11,782 nt of DNA, taken from assembly GCA_030672555.1 (NCBI GenBank), contig DAOVGD010000164.1, positions 1 through 11,782 of the forward strand. Reading direction: 5' to 3'. The DNA comes from Desulfobacterales bacterium (GTDB lineage Bacteria > Desulfobacterota > Desulfobacteria > Desulfobacterales > C00003106). The notes under the pieces are model-generated. The model saw only the letters and a list, made by a program, of their open reading frames with translations, made no database searches and was not told the origin of the DNA. The position numbers and the translations under genes were made by a program. Below, in pieces: positions 1 through 6,969 of this stretch; position 1 is the first letter of the stretch; the number at the start of each line of letters is the position of its first letter.

Positions 1-40
1 GATTTTTGACTCGATCTGCACCAACCTCTTGCGCATCAAG

Positions 41-94
41 GGCTTGCGAAAATCCTCGACATATCCACGGGTATGCCTGCGGTTTTCGCAAACC
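41..94. repeat. Strong hairpin in left-edge noncoding DNA
   Basis: Perfect 9-bp arms TTGCGAAAA (44-52) and TTTTCGCAA (83-91) extend inward by a T-G wobble and one C-G pair, and outward after one mismatch by G-C pairs at 41-42/93-94. The rest of 1-320 shows no convincing gene: the open frames there have no ribosome site and unconvincing composition. The hairpin could be the end of a mobile element or a transcript end lying to the left; the sequence does not decide. No T-run follows on the + strand, so a classical terminator in that direction is unlikely. Confidence 0.45.
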
Positions 95-320
95 TTGCTA
101 CATCAAGATATTGGCACATCTCTTCCTCAAAAATCGCTCAATTTAGGTTAAAAAATGGTGGAAATCTCCGAAAAACAAACATAATGCCTGGTAACCATTT
201 TGGGAGACCGACTTTTCCCCAAAGACGTACTATAAGCAGGGTGTACAAAATGCAGAAAGAGGGATATGTAAAATACAATATTAACTTGTTTGATAAGCCT
301 CTTATGATCAGAGGATTTCA

Positions 321-830
321 ATGCAGCGTGATGATTTTAAAAATAAAAAATCACATAAGGATGGTGTAGAAGTGGCTCAATCACACCCTAGCATAGAGAA
401 ACACGACCCGCACTCGTCTGGTTTATTATCTTTTTTGCGCAAGGAGAATCGCATTTCTCGAAACAACATCTTTCCCCCTCACAAAAAAAAGATTGGTACG
501 GAGAGCACCGGTCTTTGGGAAACCATTAGTAAAAATCTCTATAACCGTCTTGAGGCGTTTGGCATTATAGATTCATCCGGAATGGAAGTTAACTTCGATT
601 TTGAGTTTCATCTTCCCATAAAAAATCAGGATGTACCGATGCTGATTCAGATTAAAAAACGTGTCGAAAGCGAAGTAACAGAAACGGTAGATATCGAAAT
701 GCTACAGAGACAGGTTTCAGATGTTATCGGTAACAGTAAGCTAAAAAGATTCGTAGCCGAACTCGACAGTGAGGGCAATATCCATCCTATTTACTTCGTA
801 GACTTTAAGGACAATGTGGTCTCTTTATAG
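321..830 (+). CDS. Hypothetical protein, 169 aa
   Basis: I do not recognise this protein. The ATG has a good ribosome site, AGAGGA at 310-315, with a 5-base gap. The first ~48 residues are polar and rich in Lys, His and Ser and look disordered. From about residue 65 the protein becomes a mixed alpha/beta-like domain containing the hydrophobic strands VNFDFEFHLPI and VPMLIQIKK and a later LKRFVAELD segment, ending in IYFVDFKDNVVSL. There is no signal peptide, membrane segment or Cys/His metal cluster. It converges on the leftward 78-aa gene with only 22 bp between stops and no clear terminator. An overlapping frame at 73-369 has no ribosome site and was judged a shadow. Confidence 0.6.
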   Translation: MQRDDFKNKKSHKDGVEVAQSHPSIEKHDPHSSGLLSFLRKENRISRNNIFPPHKKKIGTESTGLWETISKNLYNRLEAFGIIDSSGMEVNFDFEFHLPIKNQDVPMLIQIKKRVESEVTETVDIEMLQRQVSDVIGNSKLKRFVAELDSEGNIHPIYFVDFKDNVVSL

Positions 831-852
831 AAAAACTGAACAATGAGGCCTT

Positions 853-1089
853 TTACGAAAAGTCTATCTCATCTGCCTCATCTATCTGCGCGGAGCTTTC
901 AGGTCCCTCCCAAAACTCTTGAATATTTTTCACCAGTATGCCCCAATTACGTCTTTTGTCCGGCTCCGGCTCCGTCCATCCAGCCAGACATTTCAGCACA
1001 TTGGCAACCCGCTCTCCTGTCACGGGATGAATGTATTCTTTCGTATCTTTGTCATACCCCAGTTTTGCATCCTGATACTTAAAGATCAT
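853..1089 (-). CDS. Hypothetical protein, 78 aa
   Basis: A small soluble acidic protein that I do not recognise. The start is ATG (complement of 1087-1089) preceded by a purine-rich GGAAAGGGAAAG stretch that can act as ribosome site. The sequence has a charged N-terminus (KYQDAKLGYDKDTKEY), a Pro/Gly turn at HPVTGERV, a tryptophan-containing middle (LAGWTEPEPDKRRNWG), and an acidic tail (IDEADEIDF). No membrane segment or catalytic motif is visible. It is backed by a convincing promoter at 1179-1207, which favours a real gene. A role as a small regulator or partner protein cannot be told from the sequence. Confidence 0.6.
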   Translation of the reverse strand: MIFKYQDAKLGYDKDTKEYIHPVTGERVANVLKCLAGWTEPEPDKRRNWGILVKNIQEFWEGPESSAQIDEADEIDFS

Positions 1090-1178
1090 GTCTTTCCCTT
1101 TCCACTAATTAACAATCTCCAGCTACCTTAATTTATGAAGCTCGTGAACTAATAGGGTTGATGGCAAGTTTTTTTATT

Positions 1179-1207
1179 ATCATACAGAAAAATATTATAT
1201 GTGTCAA
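1179..1207 (-). promoter_or_regulatory. Sigma70-type promoter for the 78-aa gene
   Basis: Read on the minus strand, a consensus -35 TTGACA (complement of 1202-1207) is followed by exactly 17 bases and then TATGAT (complement of 1179-1184), one base off the -10 consensus. Transcription would start near 1172 and leave a leader of about 80 nt before the ATG at 1089. This is the best-formed promoter in the window. Confidence 0.7.
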
Positions 1208-1214
1208 AACACAT
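1199..1214. promoter_or_regulatory. Palindrome overlapping the -35 box, candidate operator
   Basis: ATGTGT (1199-1204), spacer CAAA, ACACAT (1209-1214): a perfect 6+6 bp dyad covering the TTGACA box of the leftward promoter. The position is typical of a repressor site. The binding protein is unknown, and a dyad of this size in AT-rich DNA may be chance. Confidence 0.4.
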
Positions 1215-1237
1215 CCTTCCGCTATGTAATAATTACT

Positions 1238-1399
1238 TTAGATTGAAGGAAATTGGCTGATATATTTCTCACCCTTATCCGCAAGATCGGTAATAAAGGT
1301 ATCCCAGTTTTTTACCTGATAAAGATCAAGTCTTTTCCCGCCAAGTGCAATGGGCACTGTTTCTAATTCATATTTTTCCGTTATAGGTAAGGCTTCCAT
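1238..1399 (-). pseudogene. 5' fragment of a methyltransferase-like gene, 53 aa
   Basis: The likely start is ATG (complement of 1397-1399) with a GGGGGAA ribosome site about 7 bases upstream; a longer open frame to 1507 has no such support. The product begins MEALPITEKYELETVPIALG and continues through LDLYQVKNWDTFITDLADKG to KYISQFPSI. From memory this resembles the N-terminal arm of small class I SAM-dependent methyltransferases, where a YELETV strand and a xLYxV strand precede a FPFW motif and then the Rossmann core. Here the frame stops just after QFP, and no SAM-binding glycine motif follows downstream. I infer a 3'-truncated gene. A genuine 53-aa protein is the alternative. Family assignment is by recollection only. 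Confidence 0.45.
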
Positions 1400-1574
1400 T
1401 ATTAGGTTCCCCCGTCTTTTATGATACACAAATAACACAAAAATATTTTGTACCAGTCTTGACAGATTATGGCAAGCGATTATTGCCCAAAATACGCATA
1501 AAAACAAATTCCTTGATCATCATGGCATTTACCGCTAAGATAATGCTCCAATAGTTCAGAAAGGATTAAGTTTC

Positions 1575-2267
1575 ATGACAGCGTCTGAAATTAAGACCAT
1601 ATATTGCCCCCGGGGTTTCTGTTTCTGGCGACCGAAGCAGAAGTATGCCGAAGGTCAGATGATCAACGGGGAAAAAGAGGGGAAATGGATTTTCTGGTAC
1701 CAAAACGGACAAACACAGATGGAGGGAGAGTACCTCGCCGGTAAAAAGAACGGTAAGTGGTGTAAGTGGAATGAGAACGGAACAATACAGATCGAAGGAG
1801 AATTTATAAATGGCAAGATGCACGGCAAATGGACGTGCTGGTATAGCTCCGGTCAAAAACAGATGGAAGGGAGCTGGGTTTACGGGAAAAAAGACGGTAA
1901 GTGGATCTATTGGAAAGAGACTCCCAATAGCGCTTCTCCTGTAACCGAAAAGGTCGATGTGCATGATTACAGAACGGAAAAAGAACACGACAACATCATG
2001 CTCACTGATGTGGAAATAAAAAAAATGATCTCTAAAAGGTTCCGTGAGATCAGGCAAAGGGAATGGGAGCAGATGGTAGGAAGGTCTATCGGGAGACTAA
2101 TAAAACGCTGGCATGTACTATGCTTTATTATGGTCATGATACCAGCATATGTATTAATAAAGCCTCACTACGGAGGCAAAGCACTTCCCCTGGCAATGGG
2201 AAGCGCGCTGTTTGTCACGCTTCTCCTCCACCTTTTCAGACAAGGCAATGGTAAGAGTGAAAAGTGA
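1575..2267 (+). CDS. MORN/YwqK-like repeat protein with C-terminal membrane helices
   Basis: Residues ~26-112 are four tandem 24-residue units following the pattern EGxxxxGKKxGKWxxWxxNGQxQM, typical of MORN-variant repeats in proteins annotated as 'YwqK family antitoxin'. Such repeats form a beta-sheet array with exposed aromatics, probably for binding protein, lipid or envelope material. A charged linker (~115-175, rich in Lys, Arg, Glu) follows. Two hydrophobic helices come next, near 178-194 (WHVLCFIMVMIPAYVLI) and 203-221 (ALPLAMGSALFVTLLLHLF), so the protein is probably membrane-anchored with its repeats in the cytoplasm. The ATG is preceded by AAGGA at 1561-1565. The last codons and the stop (GKSEK, TGA at 2265-2267) lie within a GTGAAAA heptad array, so the C-terminus may be repeat-derived. 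No toxin partner is visible; the 'antitoxin' label is a family name only. Confidence 0.8.
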   Translation: MTASEIKTIYCPRGFCFWRPKQKYAEGQMINGEKEGKWIFWYQNGQTQMEGEYLAGKKNGKWCKWNENGTIQIEGEFINGKMHGKWTCWYSSGQKQMEGSWVYGKKDGKWIYWKETPNSASPVTEKVDVHDYRTEKEHDNIMLTDVEIKKMISKRFREIRQREWEQMVGRSIGRLIKRWHVLCFIMVMIPAYVLIKPHYGGKALPLAMGSALFVTLLLHLFRQGNGKSEK

Positions 2268-2291
2268 AAAGTGAAAAATTAAAAGTTGAGG
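2257..2291 (+). repeat. Heptad array GTGAAAA
   Basis: Three perfect GTGAAAA units (2257-2277) are followed by two degenerate ones (ATTAAAA, GTTGAGG). The TGA in the second unit is the stop codon of the MORN-repeat gene. The same unit recurs in opposite orientation at 2314-2404, so the two arrays can pair as a hairpin between the convergent genes. Confidence 0.85.
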
Positions 2292-2313
2292 AGGTAGATT
2301 TTTACCTTAAATT

Positions 2314-2404
2314 TTCCACTTTCCACTTTCCAGTTTCCACTTTCCACTGTTCACTTTGCACTTTTCACTCTCCACTTTTCACTCTCCACTTTTCACTTTC
2401 CACT
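2314..2404 (-). repeat. Heptad array, 13 units, inverted relative to 2257-2291
   Basis: On the + strand, thirteen consecutive 7-base units are variants of TTCCACT/TTTCACT, with one-base variants GTTCACT, TTGCACT, CTCCACT and TTCCAGT. On the minus strand the unit is AGTGAAA/AGTGGAA, a rotation of the GTGAAAA unit at 2257. The minus-strand cca-type gene runs into this array: its last residues KWKVKSGE and its TGA (complement of 2379-2381) are encoded by it. With the facing array it could form a bidirectional transcript end. Confidence 0.88.
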
Positions 2405-3851
2405 TGTCCCCCTCCAGCAGTCTTTTCACTAACTCCAGCGCCTCCTCCTTTCCCTGTATCCGTCCCTCAACATAGGCCTCATGCACTTTTTCCAGGATCT
2501 CCTTGAAGGGGGGACCGGGGGTGAGCCCCAATTTTTCTATCAGATCGCGTCCGGTAACAAGGGGTTTGCTGATCTCTTTGGGTTTTATCTGCTCGTAATA
2601 GGAGGAGAGGATGCACATGAGGTTGTCACGCACCTGGGTTAGACCCGTTTTTTTCGATTCAGGCCCCTTCTTTGCCAGAAAATCAGCATAATAGATACAA
2701 AAAAGTGCCCAGAATTGTTCTCCATGCTTCCGAAAAAAACGACCGACTGATCTCAACGAAGGGGTCTCGACAGCCAATAGATGGTGTGGGTGCATATGAT
2801 TTGAGACGAGCTTTTCCAAAAAATATATTTCCCTGCGGCTCAACCTCAAGCGTTTTGCAATCTTTCCAATCCGGCTCCCTCCGACCTTTGCATGACCATA
2901 AAAATGTATCTTCCCCTGCTCGTCTTTAAGATATGTTTCGGGTTTTCCCACATCATGGAACAGCGTTGCCAGCTTCACAAGGGCCTTGACAGGTCTCCCC
3001 TGTACCAGGTGATGTTGAAGGTAAGCGGTTGCCTGAGGACTGTACTGGTCGAAATATTCAGGGAGATTGTTCATAACATGTTCTAAACTTGTCAGCGCAA
3101 GGAGGGAGTGGCCCCAGACATCCAGGTGATGATATCTGTCTTGTCCTGTTTTTTTCATGGGATCGATTTCAGGGAAAAGGATGGCAAGTATCCCTGCAAC
3201 ATCCATTTGATGTATTACTTTTTCTGTTTCCGAACAAGAAAGTATCAGAAAAAGTTCATCTCGGATTCGTTCAGAGGACGTCCGGGACAATTTTGCGCAG
3301 TCTCTTTTGATGAGCCTTGGCAGCTCTTCCACCATGGTCAGCCCAAGGGTAACAACCAGCCGATAGGCTCTCAGAATCCGGAGGGGATCATCCAGAAAAA
3401 TAGTATCAGAACATGGGACCAATCTCTTTGCGTGGAGATCGTGGAACCCGCTGAACGGGTCTATCAACTTTTCTGCAAATCGGTCTGAAGTCTCAATTTC
3501 AACTGCTAAGGAGTTGATCGTAAAATCCCTTTTTGACAAATCGTCCTCAATGGTTTCTCCTTTCATTGTGGAAAAGTCGAAGACATCATTTGTCACTACA
3601 ACCCGCGCTGTTTCTGACTCCCAATCAAGGGGGACAAATGCCCCGCCCGCAAGCCGGGCAAAATGCCGGGCGACCGCCATGGCCTTTTCCGGAACTACGA
3701 TATCGAGGTCGGAAACAGGTCTTCCCAGCAAGAGATCTCGAATGGTCCCCCCCACAAGATAAAGCGGGGGGCGCATAATATTTCTTAGCGATAATATCTG
3801 GTTCCAATAGGGAGTATGCGATATGCGCTGTATTGTTTTTTTTATATTCAC
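2379..3851 (-). CDS. cca: CCA tRNA nucleotidyltransferase / poly(A) polymerase family protein
   Basis: Class II nucleotidyltransferase that adds CTP and/or ATP to RNA 3' ends, normally to mature the tRNA CCA end. The head domain shows GGTIRD (residues 34-39) and the metal-binding pair D48/D50 in SDLDIVV. It is followed by KRDFTINSLAVEI and by DPFSGFHDLHAKRLV...DDPLRILRAYRL, which correspond to the ribose/base recognition motifs, and then SERIRDEL. A C-terminal HD domain is present (HLDVWGHSLLAL, then LATLFHDVGKPETY). The length of 490 aa fits HD-containing members. The start is GTG at 3851; an internal ATG at 3776 (MRPPLYLVGG) is a possible shorter start, and neither has a strong ribosome site. 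Some related bacteria split CC- and A-adding between two enzymes, so exact specificity is open. The C-terminus ends inside a heptad repeat. Confidence 0.88.
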   Translation of the reverse strand: MNIKKTIQRISHTPYWNQILSLRNIMRPPLYLVGGTIRDLLLGRPVSDLDIVVPEKAMAVARHFARLAGGAFVPLDWESETARVVVTNDVFDFSTMKGETIEDDLSKRDFTINSLAVEIETSDRFAEKLIDPFSGFHDLHAKRLVPCSDTIFLDDPLRILRAYRLVVTLGLTMVEELPRLIKRDCAKLSRTSSERIRDELFLILSCSETEKVIHQMDVAGILAILFPEIDPMKKTGQDRYHHLDVWGHSLLALTSLEHVMNNLPEYFDQYSPQATAYLQHHLVQGRPVKALVKLATLFHDVGKPETYLKDEQGKIHFYGHAKVGGSRIGKIAKRLRLSRREIYFLEKLVSNHMHPHHLLAVETPSLRSVGRFFRKHGEQFWALFCIYYADFLAKKGPESKKTGLTQVRDNLMCILSSYYEQIKPKEISKPLVTGRDLIEKLGLTPGPPFKEILEKVHEAYVEGRIQGKEEALELVKRLLEGDKWKVKSGE

Positions 3852-3916
3852 CGGTCAGCTATTTTTGTATCAGTAAATCTTGCTCTTTAGGACGCTGAAG
3901 ACGGACACGTATTATA

Positions 3917-3943
3917 TTGACAGAAGTTTTTGGATACTATAAT
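3917..3943 (+). promoter_or_regulatory. Candidate promoter for the 4074-10406 gene cluster
   Basis: TTGACA (3917-3922) and TATAAT (3938-3943) are both perfect consensus hexamers, but they are separated by only 15 bases, shorter than the preferred 17. It lies ~130 bp upstream of the first gene of the rightward cluster, in AT-rich DNA between divergent genes. A TATAAT also occurs on the opposite strand (complement of 3911-3916), facing the cca-type gene, but without a good -35. Confidence 0.45.
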
Positions 3944-4073
3944 AAAACTTACCAAAAAGAAATTTTAGTGGTTTCATAAAAAGTTGATTAATAATTCGCC
4001 CAATTAGTCATTTTTTACGAAGTCATTAAATCTTAGTTTGTTTGTATTAAGATGTCAATTTGGAGTTTTTGCA

Positions 4074-4847
4074 GTGGCTACCTCAAAGTCAAAATCATCG
4101 GGCCCCACCAACCGCTGGTACGCAATAGGGGGCGTGTGTGTTGCATTGCTGTTGTTTGTAGCTGGGATATGGTTTTTTTTGAAACACGAGAGGGTTCCTG
4201 AAACAAAACAGGCAGCACAACCACAGGTAACGCAAATCCCTACACAGAAGATCATCGATTACAACAAGCTTCAATCAAAAGAAGATGAAGCGCTTACAGC
4301 CATGATGGAGGAACGAAAGGCCGATTATGGTCTTGAGAAGAGTCTTGATATGGTGGTTAAGAGCGGGGAAGCGATCAAGGTGGGCGACAGAGTGGTCCCG
4401 ATGAAAAAAATTATGGACCAGGTTCGTCTCAAACTTCATGAAATTGTGGAAAGCGATTTAACCGACCAAGACTTATCTGAGGTAGAGACGTTTGGAGTAT
4501 ATGTTGTGAGGTCGGGTGATAATATATGGAACGTTCACTTCAATCTACTCAAGGAGTATTTTAAGCACAGGGGTGTGACCCTGGCCCCCTTAGCTGATGA
4601 ACCGGATCCAAAAGGATATAGCTCTGGTGTGGGAAAGATTTTAAAATTTTCCGAGAACTTGGTACATATCTACAACTTAAAAACCCAAGAATTAGAATCA
4701 GACTTGTTCCTGCTTGAACCATTACAAAAGGTTGTTGTCTACAAGATGGGGATGATATTTGAGTTGCTGGATCAGATAGACTACAGCCAGATCGCCCTCC
4801 TCGAATTTGACGGAGAGACTCTGTGGGTTCCGGCGGAAACAAACTGA
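4074..4847 (+). CDS. Single-pass membrane protein with LysM-like motif, 257 aa
   Basis: The preferred start is GTG 4074, with GGAG at 4062-4065 and 8 bases of spacing; an upstream ATG at 4038 lacks a ribosome site and would add twelve poorly conserved-looking residues. The protein has a short basic N-terminus (MATSKSKSSGPTNRW), one transmembrane helix at about residues 16-36 and a Gln/Pro-rich linker. A charged helical region follows, ending near residue 138, then YVVRSGDNIWNVHFNLL, which resembles the first half of a LysM peptidoglycan-binding module. The C-terminal ~100 residues (GVGKILKFSENLVHIYNL, then LEPLQKVVVYKMGMIF) are not recognised. It probably sits in the inner membrane with the bulk outside the cytoplasm. 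It ends 20 bp before purB and is likely cotranscribed with it. Confidence 0.75.
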   Translation: MATSKSKSSGPTNRWYAIGGVCVALLLFVAGIWFFLKHERVPETKQAAQPQVTQIPTQKIIDYNKLQSKEDEALTAMMEERKADYGLEKSLDMVVKSGEAIKVGDRVVPMKKIMDQVRLKLHEIVESDLTDQDLSEVETFGVYVVRSGDNIWNVHFNLLKEYFKHRGVTLAPLADEPDPKGYSSGVGKILKFSENLVHIYNLKTQELESDLFLLEPLQKVVVYKMGMIFELLDQIDYSQIALLEFDGETLWVPAETN

Positions 4848-4867
4848 AAAGAAGACATAGGAAGACG

Positions 4868-6163
4868 ATGATTGAGCGATACACACGGAAAATGATGGGC
4901 GACCTCTGGACGGAGGAGAACAAGTATCGACAATGGCTAAAGGTCGAGGTCCTGGCCTGTGAAGCCCTGGCCAAATTAGGCGAAGTACCCGAAGAGGCTG
5001 TTGATACCATACGGGCAAAGGCTGCGTTTTCCGTGGACCGGATACATGAGATTGAAAAAAAGACAAAACATGATGTTATTGCGTTTTTGACCAACGTGGC
5101 TGAAAATGTAGGGGCTGATTCCCGTTATGTACATCTCGGCATGACCTCCTCTGATGTCCTTGACACCAGCACTGCCATCCTTTTGAAAGAGGCCGCGGAT
5201 ATTATACTCAAAGGTATCGACGCGCTTCTTTCAGCGTTAAAGGAGAAGGCGTTCGAGCACAAAGATACGGTAATGATCGGACGATCTCATGGTATCCATG
5301 CCGAGCCGATAACCTTTGGCCTGAAGCTGGCTGTCTGGTACGATGAAATGAAGAGGAATCGGCAAAGGATGGAGCAGGCCAAAGAGACGGTCAGCGTTGG
5401 TATGATTTCCGGCGCGGTGGGGACCTTTGCCAATATTTCTCCTGAAATAGAAATATATGTCTGTGAAAAATTGGGGTTAAAGCCGGCGCCGGCTTCCACC
5501 CAGGTCATTCAAAGAGACCGTCATGCCGAATACCTTAATGCCCTTGCCTTGATTGCCTCCACCATAGAAAAGATGGCAGTAGAGGTCCGCCATCTGCAGC
5601 GGACAGAGGTGCGGGAGGCGGAGGAGTATTTTTCCAAAGGTCAGAAAGGATCTTCGGCCATGCCTCACAAGAGAAATCCGGTTGCCTCTGAAAACATGTC
5701 TGGTTTAGCTCGGCTGATTCGATCTAATGCCCAGGCCGCAATGAACAATATCGCACTCTGGCATGAGCGGGATATCAGCCATTCTTCTGCGGAAAGGGTA
5801 ATTCTTCCTGACAGCACCATCCTGATTGATTACATGCTGCATCGCTTCACCGGAATTATTAAGAACCTTGTGGTATATCCCGACAGGATGCGCCAGAACC
5901 TGGAAATAATGAAGGGGCTGATATTTTCTCAACAAGTGTTGCTGGAATTAGCGAGGTGCGGTGTTACCCGTGAAGATGCTTATAAGATGGTACAGAGGCA
6001 GGCAATGCGGGTATGGGAGGAATGCCTTGATTTCAAATCACTTTTATCGGAAGATCCGGACATAAGAAAATATTTGAGCGAAGACAAGATCATTCAGATA
6101 TTTGATATTGCATACCACTTGAAGCATGTTGATACTATCTTTAAACGGGTTTTTGACTCATGA
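4868..6163 (+). CDS. purB: Adenylosuccinate lyase
   Basis: PurB acts twice in purine synthesis, releasing fumarate from SAICAR to give AICAR and from adenylosuccinate to give AMP. The 431-aa length and motif positions match the Bacillus-type enzyme closely: H68 in TKHDVIAF, H89 in VHLGMTSSD, H141 in GRSHGIHAEP. The fumarase/aspartase-superfamily signature GSSAMPHKRNP carries S262 and K268, with E275 just after; these correspond, from memory, to the catalytic and substrate-binding residues of that enzyme. The start is ATG 4868 with AGGA at 4859-4862; the open frame extends 15 codons upstream to 4823 but overlaps the previous gene and lacks a ribosome site. It overlaps the next gene by four bases (ATGA at 6160-6163), suggesting translational coupling. 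Confidence 0.96.
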   Translation: MIERYTRKMMGDLWTEENKYRQWLKVEVLACEALAKLGEVPEEAVDTIRAKAAFSVDRIHEIEKKTKHDVIAFLTNVAENVGADSRYVHLGMTSSDVLDTSTAILLKEAADIILKGIDALLSALKEKAFEHKDTVMIGRSHGIHAEPITFGLKLAVWYDEMKRNRQRMEQAKETVSVGMISGAVGTFANISPEIEIYVCEKLGLKPAPASTQVIQRDRHAEYLNALALIASTIEKMAVEVRHLQRTEVREAEEYFSKGQKGSSAMPHKRNPVASENMSGLARLIRSNAQAAMNNIALWHERDISHSSAERVILPDSTILIDYMLHRFTGIIKNLVVYPDRMRQNLEIMKGLIFSQQVLLELARCGVTREDAYKMVQRQAMRVWEECLDFKSLLSEDPDIRKYLSEDKIIQIFDIAYHLKHVDTIFKRVFDS

Positions 6164-6969
6164 TTCCTGAAAAGATTGTCAGGATGGTCCCGGGCAACCT
6201 TCTGTTGGCAGCGAGAGCTTTGCACAACGCGACATTTTTTCGTCAGGCAAGAAAGGCAAAAATTTTAACCGGGGGAATACATTGGGTATTTCGAGGATTA
6301 AAATTTGAAGCCTGCCGCCGCATCACGGAAAAATGGCAGTTGTGCAAAGCTCTCGCAGCATGCATCCTTTTCGTGGCTGTTGTAGGTTGCGGTCCTGTCG
6401 GGCGTTTTGTGAACTCGGAGGAACCGTATAGGACAGAAGATTACCACGGAGAGTTCGAAAGATGGACAAGAGAGGCGCGGATCTATAGGGGATTTGATAT
6501 GGAGCTGATAGTTTCGGCCACATTCAAAACCGCTGATTATCGCAGAACATACGCAAAAGAATATGCCAAGACCTATCTTTTGTCCGATGAAGATGAACTT
6601 AAATTTGAACAGGACCAGCTGAAAGCGGCCGCAGAATTCCACGATTTTGTGATGGCCACCTTTATCCCGGATGACAAGTGGAACGATTTTGAAAAAAAAG
6701 ATTCGATCTGGAAGATCTACCTGACAAATGAAGCAAACGATCGAATAAGCCCGGTAGAGATTAGAAAATTAAACAGGAAAGACCCAACGATAGCGCAGTT
6801 TTTCCCATATGTAAGTCCGTGGCGACAGGTCTATTCCTTGAGATTTCCGGTTACGATACCGGGACGAGAGGTGGCCTTTATCGGTCCGGATACGCATTCG
6901 ATTACCCTGACCGTAACTGGGGTAAGAGGGACGTGCGATATGACTTGGGAATTGAAGATTGAAGATTGA
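6160..6969 (+). CDS. Lipoprotein whose signal peptide is split by an in-frame insertion
   Basis: The ATG overlaps the purB stop. The present protein is 269 aa with a lipobox, VVGC, ending at Cys77, which is far too deep for a normal lipoprotein signal. Codons 18-66 are supplied by the palindromic element at 6212-6355 plus one copy of its flanking repeat. Without those 49 codons the N-terminus would read MIPEKIVRMVPG, then NLLLAACILFVAVVGC, a textbook 28-residue lipoprotein signal. The mature part (~193 aa) is not recognised: it has a YRTEDYHGEFERWTREARIY start, a charged middle, and a strand-rich end (YSLRFPVTIPGREVAFIG, then HSITLTVTGVRG). An internal TTG at 6340 would give MCKALAACILFVAVVGC, a short but usable signal. 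The stop lies in the ATTGAAG heptad array, so the tail KIED is repeat-encoded. Its role is unknown; its position between purB and yajC suggests an envelope protein. Confidence 0.75.
   Translation: MIPEKIVRMVPGNLLLAARALHNATFFRQARKAKILTGGIHWVFRGLKFEACRRITEKWQLCKALAACILFVAVVGCGPVGRFVNSEEPYRTEDYHGEFERWTREARIYRGFDMELIVSATFKTADYRRTYAKEYAKTYLLSDEDELKFEQDQLKAAAEFHDFVMATFIPDDKWNDFEKKDSIWKIYLTNEANDRISPVEIRKLNRKDPTIAQFFPYVSPWRQVYSLRFPVTIPGREVAFIGPDTHSITLTVTGVRGTCDMTWELKIED
6212..6355. mobile_element. Palindromic MITE-like element inserted in a lipoprotein gene
   Basis: The ends are perfect inverted repeats: GCGAGAGCTTTGCACAAC (6211-6228) and its exact complement (6339-6356). The whole interior also folds back on itself: CAGGC 6244-6248 with GCCTG 6310-6314, AAATTTTAA 6260-6268 with TTAAAATTT 6298-6306, and an apical GAATAC 6275-6280 with GTATTTC 6286-6292 (one bulge). 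A direct repeat GCAGC (6208-6212 and 6355-6359) brackets it, so a 3-5 bp target duplication is possible; the exact boundary within that repeat is ambiguous. Unit plus one repeat copy is 147 bp, a multiple of three, and the host frame has no stop in it. It carries no transposase, so it would depend on one elsewhere in the genome. The family is not identified. Confidence 0.8.

Noticed and set aside
1..155. End of an insertion sequence at the left edge
   Set aside because: A hairpin and a short minus-strand peptide are present, but there is no transposase motif and no matching inverted repeat inside the window.
73..369. Open frame of 98 codons before the 169-aa gene
   Set aside because: No ribosome site, unnatural composition, overlaps the hairpin and the better-supported gene at 321.
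1566..2057. 163-codon open frame antisense to the MORN-repeat gene
   Set aside because: Mirror of a repetitive coding region; low-complexity Phe/Pro/Leu content and no ribosome site.
1575..2267. MORN/YwqK-like protein as part of a toxin-antitoxin pair
   Set aside because: The name is a database convention; no toxin-like gene is adjacent and the protein is membrane-anchored.
2257..2404. Heptad arrays as a CRISPR array
   Set aside because: Units are 7 bp and directly abutting, with no spacers.
4823..4867. Upstream extension of purB
   Set aside because: Overlaps the previous gene, no ribosome site; ATG 4868 gives motif positions matching the family exactly.
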